7,281 bases of DNA, taken from assembly GCA_016180665.1 (NCBI GenBank), contig JACPAS010000048.1, positions 5,971 through 13,251 of the forward strand, given 5' to 3'. Origin of the DNA: Microcaldota archaeon. GTDB taxonomy: Archaea; Micrarchaeota; Micrarchaeia; Anstonellales; Bilamarchaeaceae. The position numbers and the translations under genes were made by a program. Positions 6,466 to 7,281 of this stretch are shown here, piece by piece. Below the pieces are notes generated by a model. That model had not been told where the DNA came from and ran no database searches. It was given only the letters and a program-made list of their open reading frames with translations. How positions within the stretch are numbered: position 1 is the stretch's first letter; every line of letters starts with the position of its first letter.

Positions 6466-6550
6466 TGTCAAAATGTTCGCACTCACCACCAGTGAAACAC
6501 TGGTGGCATGCTCACTTCGTTCGGAGTGCTCACCTAACAACATTTTGACA
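6466..6550. repeat. Palindromic repeat, copy C (full 85-bp unit with two internal hairpins)
   Basis: Perfect 12-bp inverted ends TGTCAAAATGTT (6466-6477) and AACATTTTGACA (6539-6550) enclose two hairpins. The first is a 9-bp stem CCACCAGTG/CACTGGTGG (6486-6494 with 6498-6506) with an AAA loop; the second has CACTTCG/CGGAGTG in positions 6513-6527. The single strand would fold as a three-way junction. The right arm lies inside the last codons of rpoN, whose stop codon is also within the element. It resembles a small non-autonomous mobile repeat or a REP-like terminator element. Confidence 0.7.
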
Positions 6551-6695
6551 GATGATGATTTCCACAGCAGTATCTATCTACACCCAAGGATTCAAATGTT
6601 TCATCTGCATTTTTTTCTTTAAGAAGGGCTTTGTATTTTTCGTATAAATGCCCTATTACTCCGCCACATGTAAAACATCTAACAGGAAATTCCAT
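6534..6695 (-). CDS. rpoN: DNA-directed RNA polymerase subunit N (Rpb10-like), 53 residues, unusual C-terminus
   Basis: Small zinc-binding subunit that helps assemble the archaeal RNA polymerase. The product begins MEFPVRCFTCGGVIGHLYEKY and contains LGVDRYCC, so the zinc ligands C7, C10, C43 and C44 are all present with family spacing. The usual motif after the CC pair, RRM followed by hydrophobic residues and SH or TH, is replaced by GNHHLSKCC. The last five codons and the TAG stop lie in repeat copy C. Known archaeal members are about 55-70 residues, so 53 is slightly short. The ATG at 6693-6695 is preceded by GAGGTG (6704-6709) at 8 nt, as for tuf. It follows rps9 by 104 nt and is probably cotranscribed with it. 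The fold should still form; whether the tail is functional is uncertain. Confidence 0.92.
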   Translation of the reverse strand: MEFPVRCFTCGGVIGHLYEKYKALLKEKNADETFESLGVDRYCCGNHHLSKCC

Positions 6696-6799
6696 CTAAA
6701 TAACACCTCAGTAAAATTTAACCTTTTTATTACACCAGTCTGCTGCCGCAGGACCCTTCCCACGGCCAATAAAGATACACCCAAATAAAATTTTTATTT

Positions 6800-7281
6800 T
6801 TATCTGTAAGATTTTTGGAATCTTGCACGAGCCTTTGGACCTTTGAATTTTTTAGATTCAACTCTTCTTGGATCTGCAATCAATAAAGATCGATCAAATT
6901 CAAGCATCCTCTTTTCTAAATCTTTGGAATCAAAATACTGGACAATTGCATTTGCTATTGCAGTTCTTGCTGCCTGTGCCTGACCCATTACTCCTCCGCC
7001 GTTTACATTAACTTTAACGTCTATCGTAGTTAATTCCTCTGGAGATAAAAATTTCAACGGTTCACGTATTATATCTTTTATATATCTGTTATTCAATGAC
7101 TGAACTGAAAGAGAATTAAAAGTTAACCTGCCCTTCCCATTCTTTATAGTTGCTCTTGCAATACTCTCTTTTCTTTTACCTCTTCCTATAAGTACTTTTC
7201 CTTTCTTTGACGCGGATTTTTTCCTGGTTTTCTTTGGAGTTTCTGCTTTTGGTTCAACTTTTTTTACTTCTTCGGCTGGTT
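6800..7281 (-). CDS. rps9: 30S ribosomal protein S9 (uS9), truncated at window edge, with N-terminal extension
   Basis: Small-subunit protein whose C-terminal tail reaches toward the P-site tRNA. The visible part (about 160 residues) contains the family core: GRGKRKESIARATIKNGKG, then EPLKFL, VNGGGVMGQAQAARTAIANA, FDRSLLIADPRRVE and the invariant KGPKARARFQKSYR end. Ahead of the core, where archaeal uS9 usually begins, the frame stays open to the window edge for at least 26 more residues rich in Lys, Glu, Pro and Ala (PKAETPKKTRKKSASKKGK). No ATG, GTG or TTG occurs in that part, so the start lies outside the window. The segment is either a lineage-specific basic extension or the linker of a longer protein. 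It is the upstream partner of rpoN on the same strand. Confidence 0.95.
   Translation of the reverse strand, partial: PAEEVKKVEPKAETPKKTRKKSASKKGKVLIGRGKRKESIARATIKNGKGRLTFNSLSVQSLNNRYIKDIIREPLKFLSPEELTTIDVKVNVNGGGVMGQAQAARTAIANAIVQYFDSKDLEKRMLEFDRSLLIADPRRVESKKFKGPKARARFQKSYR

Noticed and set aside
6198..6548. 116-codon plus-strand open frame
   Set aside because: It lies over the tRNA-Pro locus, the repeats and the end of rpoN on the opposite strand, and its translation is low-complexity and family-free.
6466..6550. CRISPR array
   Set aside because: Only two imperfect direct copies with palindromic structure and no regular repeat-spacer series.

Overview
The window looks like a piece of an AT-rich archaeal chromosome. 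The evidence is an archaeal/eukaryotic-type elongation factor 1A, archaeal ribosomal proteins uS2 and uS9, an Rpb10-like RNA polymerase subunit, TATA-like boxes of the TTTAWATA kind about 26 nt before predicted transcript starts, and GGTGA or GAGGTG ribosome binding sites. The small surface proteins (a Cys-rich membrane-anchored repeat protein, a secreted protein with paired GWN/Cys modules, a tiny lipoprotein) and the shortened ribosomal-protein cluster fit a DPANN-type archaeon such as a Woesearchaeota or Pacearchaeota relative. That placement is inference; no phylogenetic marker was compared.

Layout. Positions 1-857 (minus) hold the N-terminal two thirds of EF-1A. A 175-nt divergent promoter region separates it from a 366-residue cytoplasmic protein of unknown function (1033-2133, plus). 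Converging on that gene, only 2 nt away, is a minus-strand pair: a secreted 530-residue surface protein (2336-3928) followed by a small lipoprotein. A 409-nt gap (3929-4337) has no protein gene but contains strong nested hairpins and a copy of a short palindromic repeat. It is a candidate structured RNA, or a long leader of the surface-protein gene. On its other side is a membrane-anchored protein with 28 cysteines in an alternating C-x13-C-x11 pattern (4338-5531, plus), probably leaderless.

The right third (5553-7281, minus) is an information-processing cluster in the order rps9 - rpoN - tRNA-Pro - rps2. It resembles the classical archaeal rpl13-rps9-rpoN-rpoK-eno-rps2 cluster with rpoK and eno missing. 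The tRNA-Pro(GGG) locus is about 183 nt instead of about 75. Its acceptor stem, D-arm and anticodon are clear, but its 3' half is interrupted by an insert or introns that I cannot fully delimit. Between rpoN and this tRNA lie two tandem copies of the palindromic repeat; one contains the end of rpoN, whose C-terminus departs from the family consensus.

How the parts relate: EF-1A, uS2, uS9, RpoN and tRNA-Pro serve translation and transcription. The three exported proteins lie around the structured intergenic region and probably act at the cell surface. The most unusual material is non-coding: the interrupted tRNA, the dispersed repeat with TGTCAAAA...TTTTGACA ends, and the nested hairpin region at 3960-4160.
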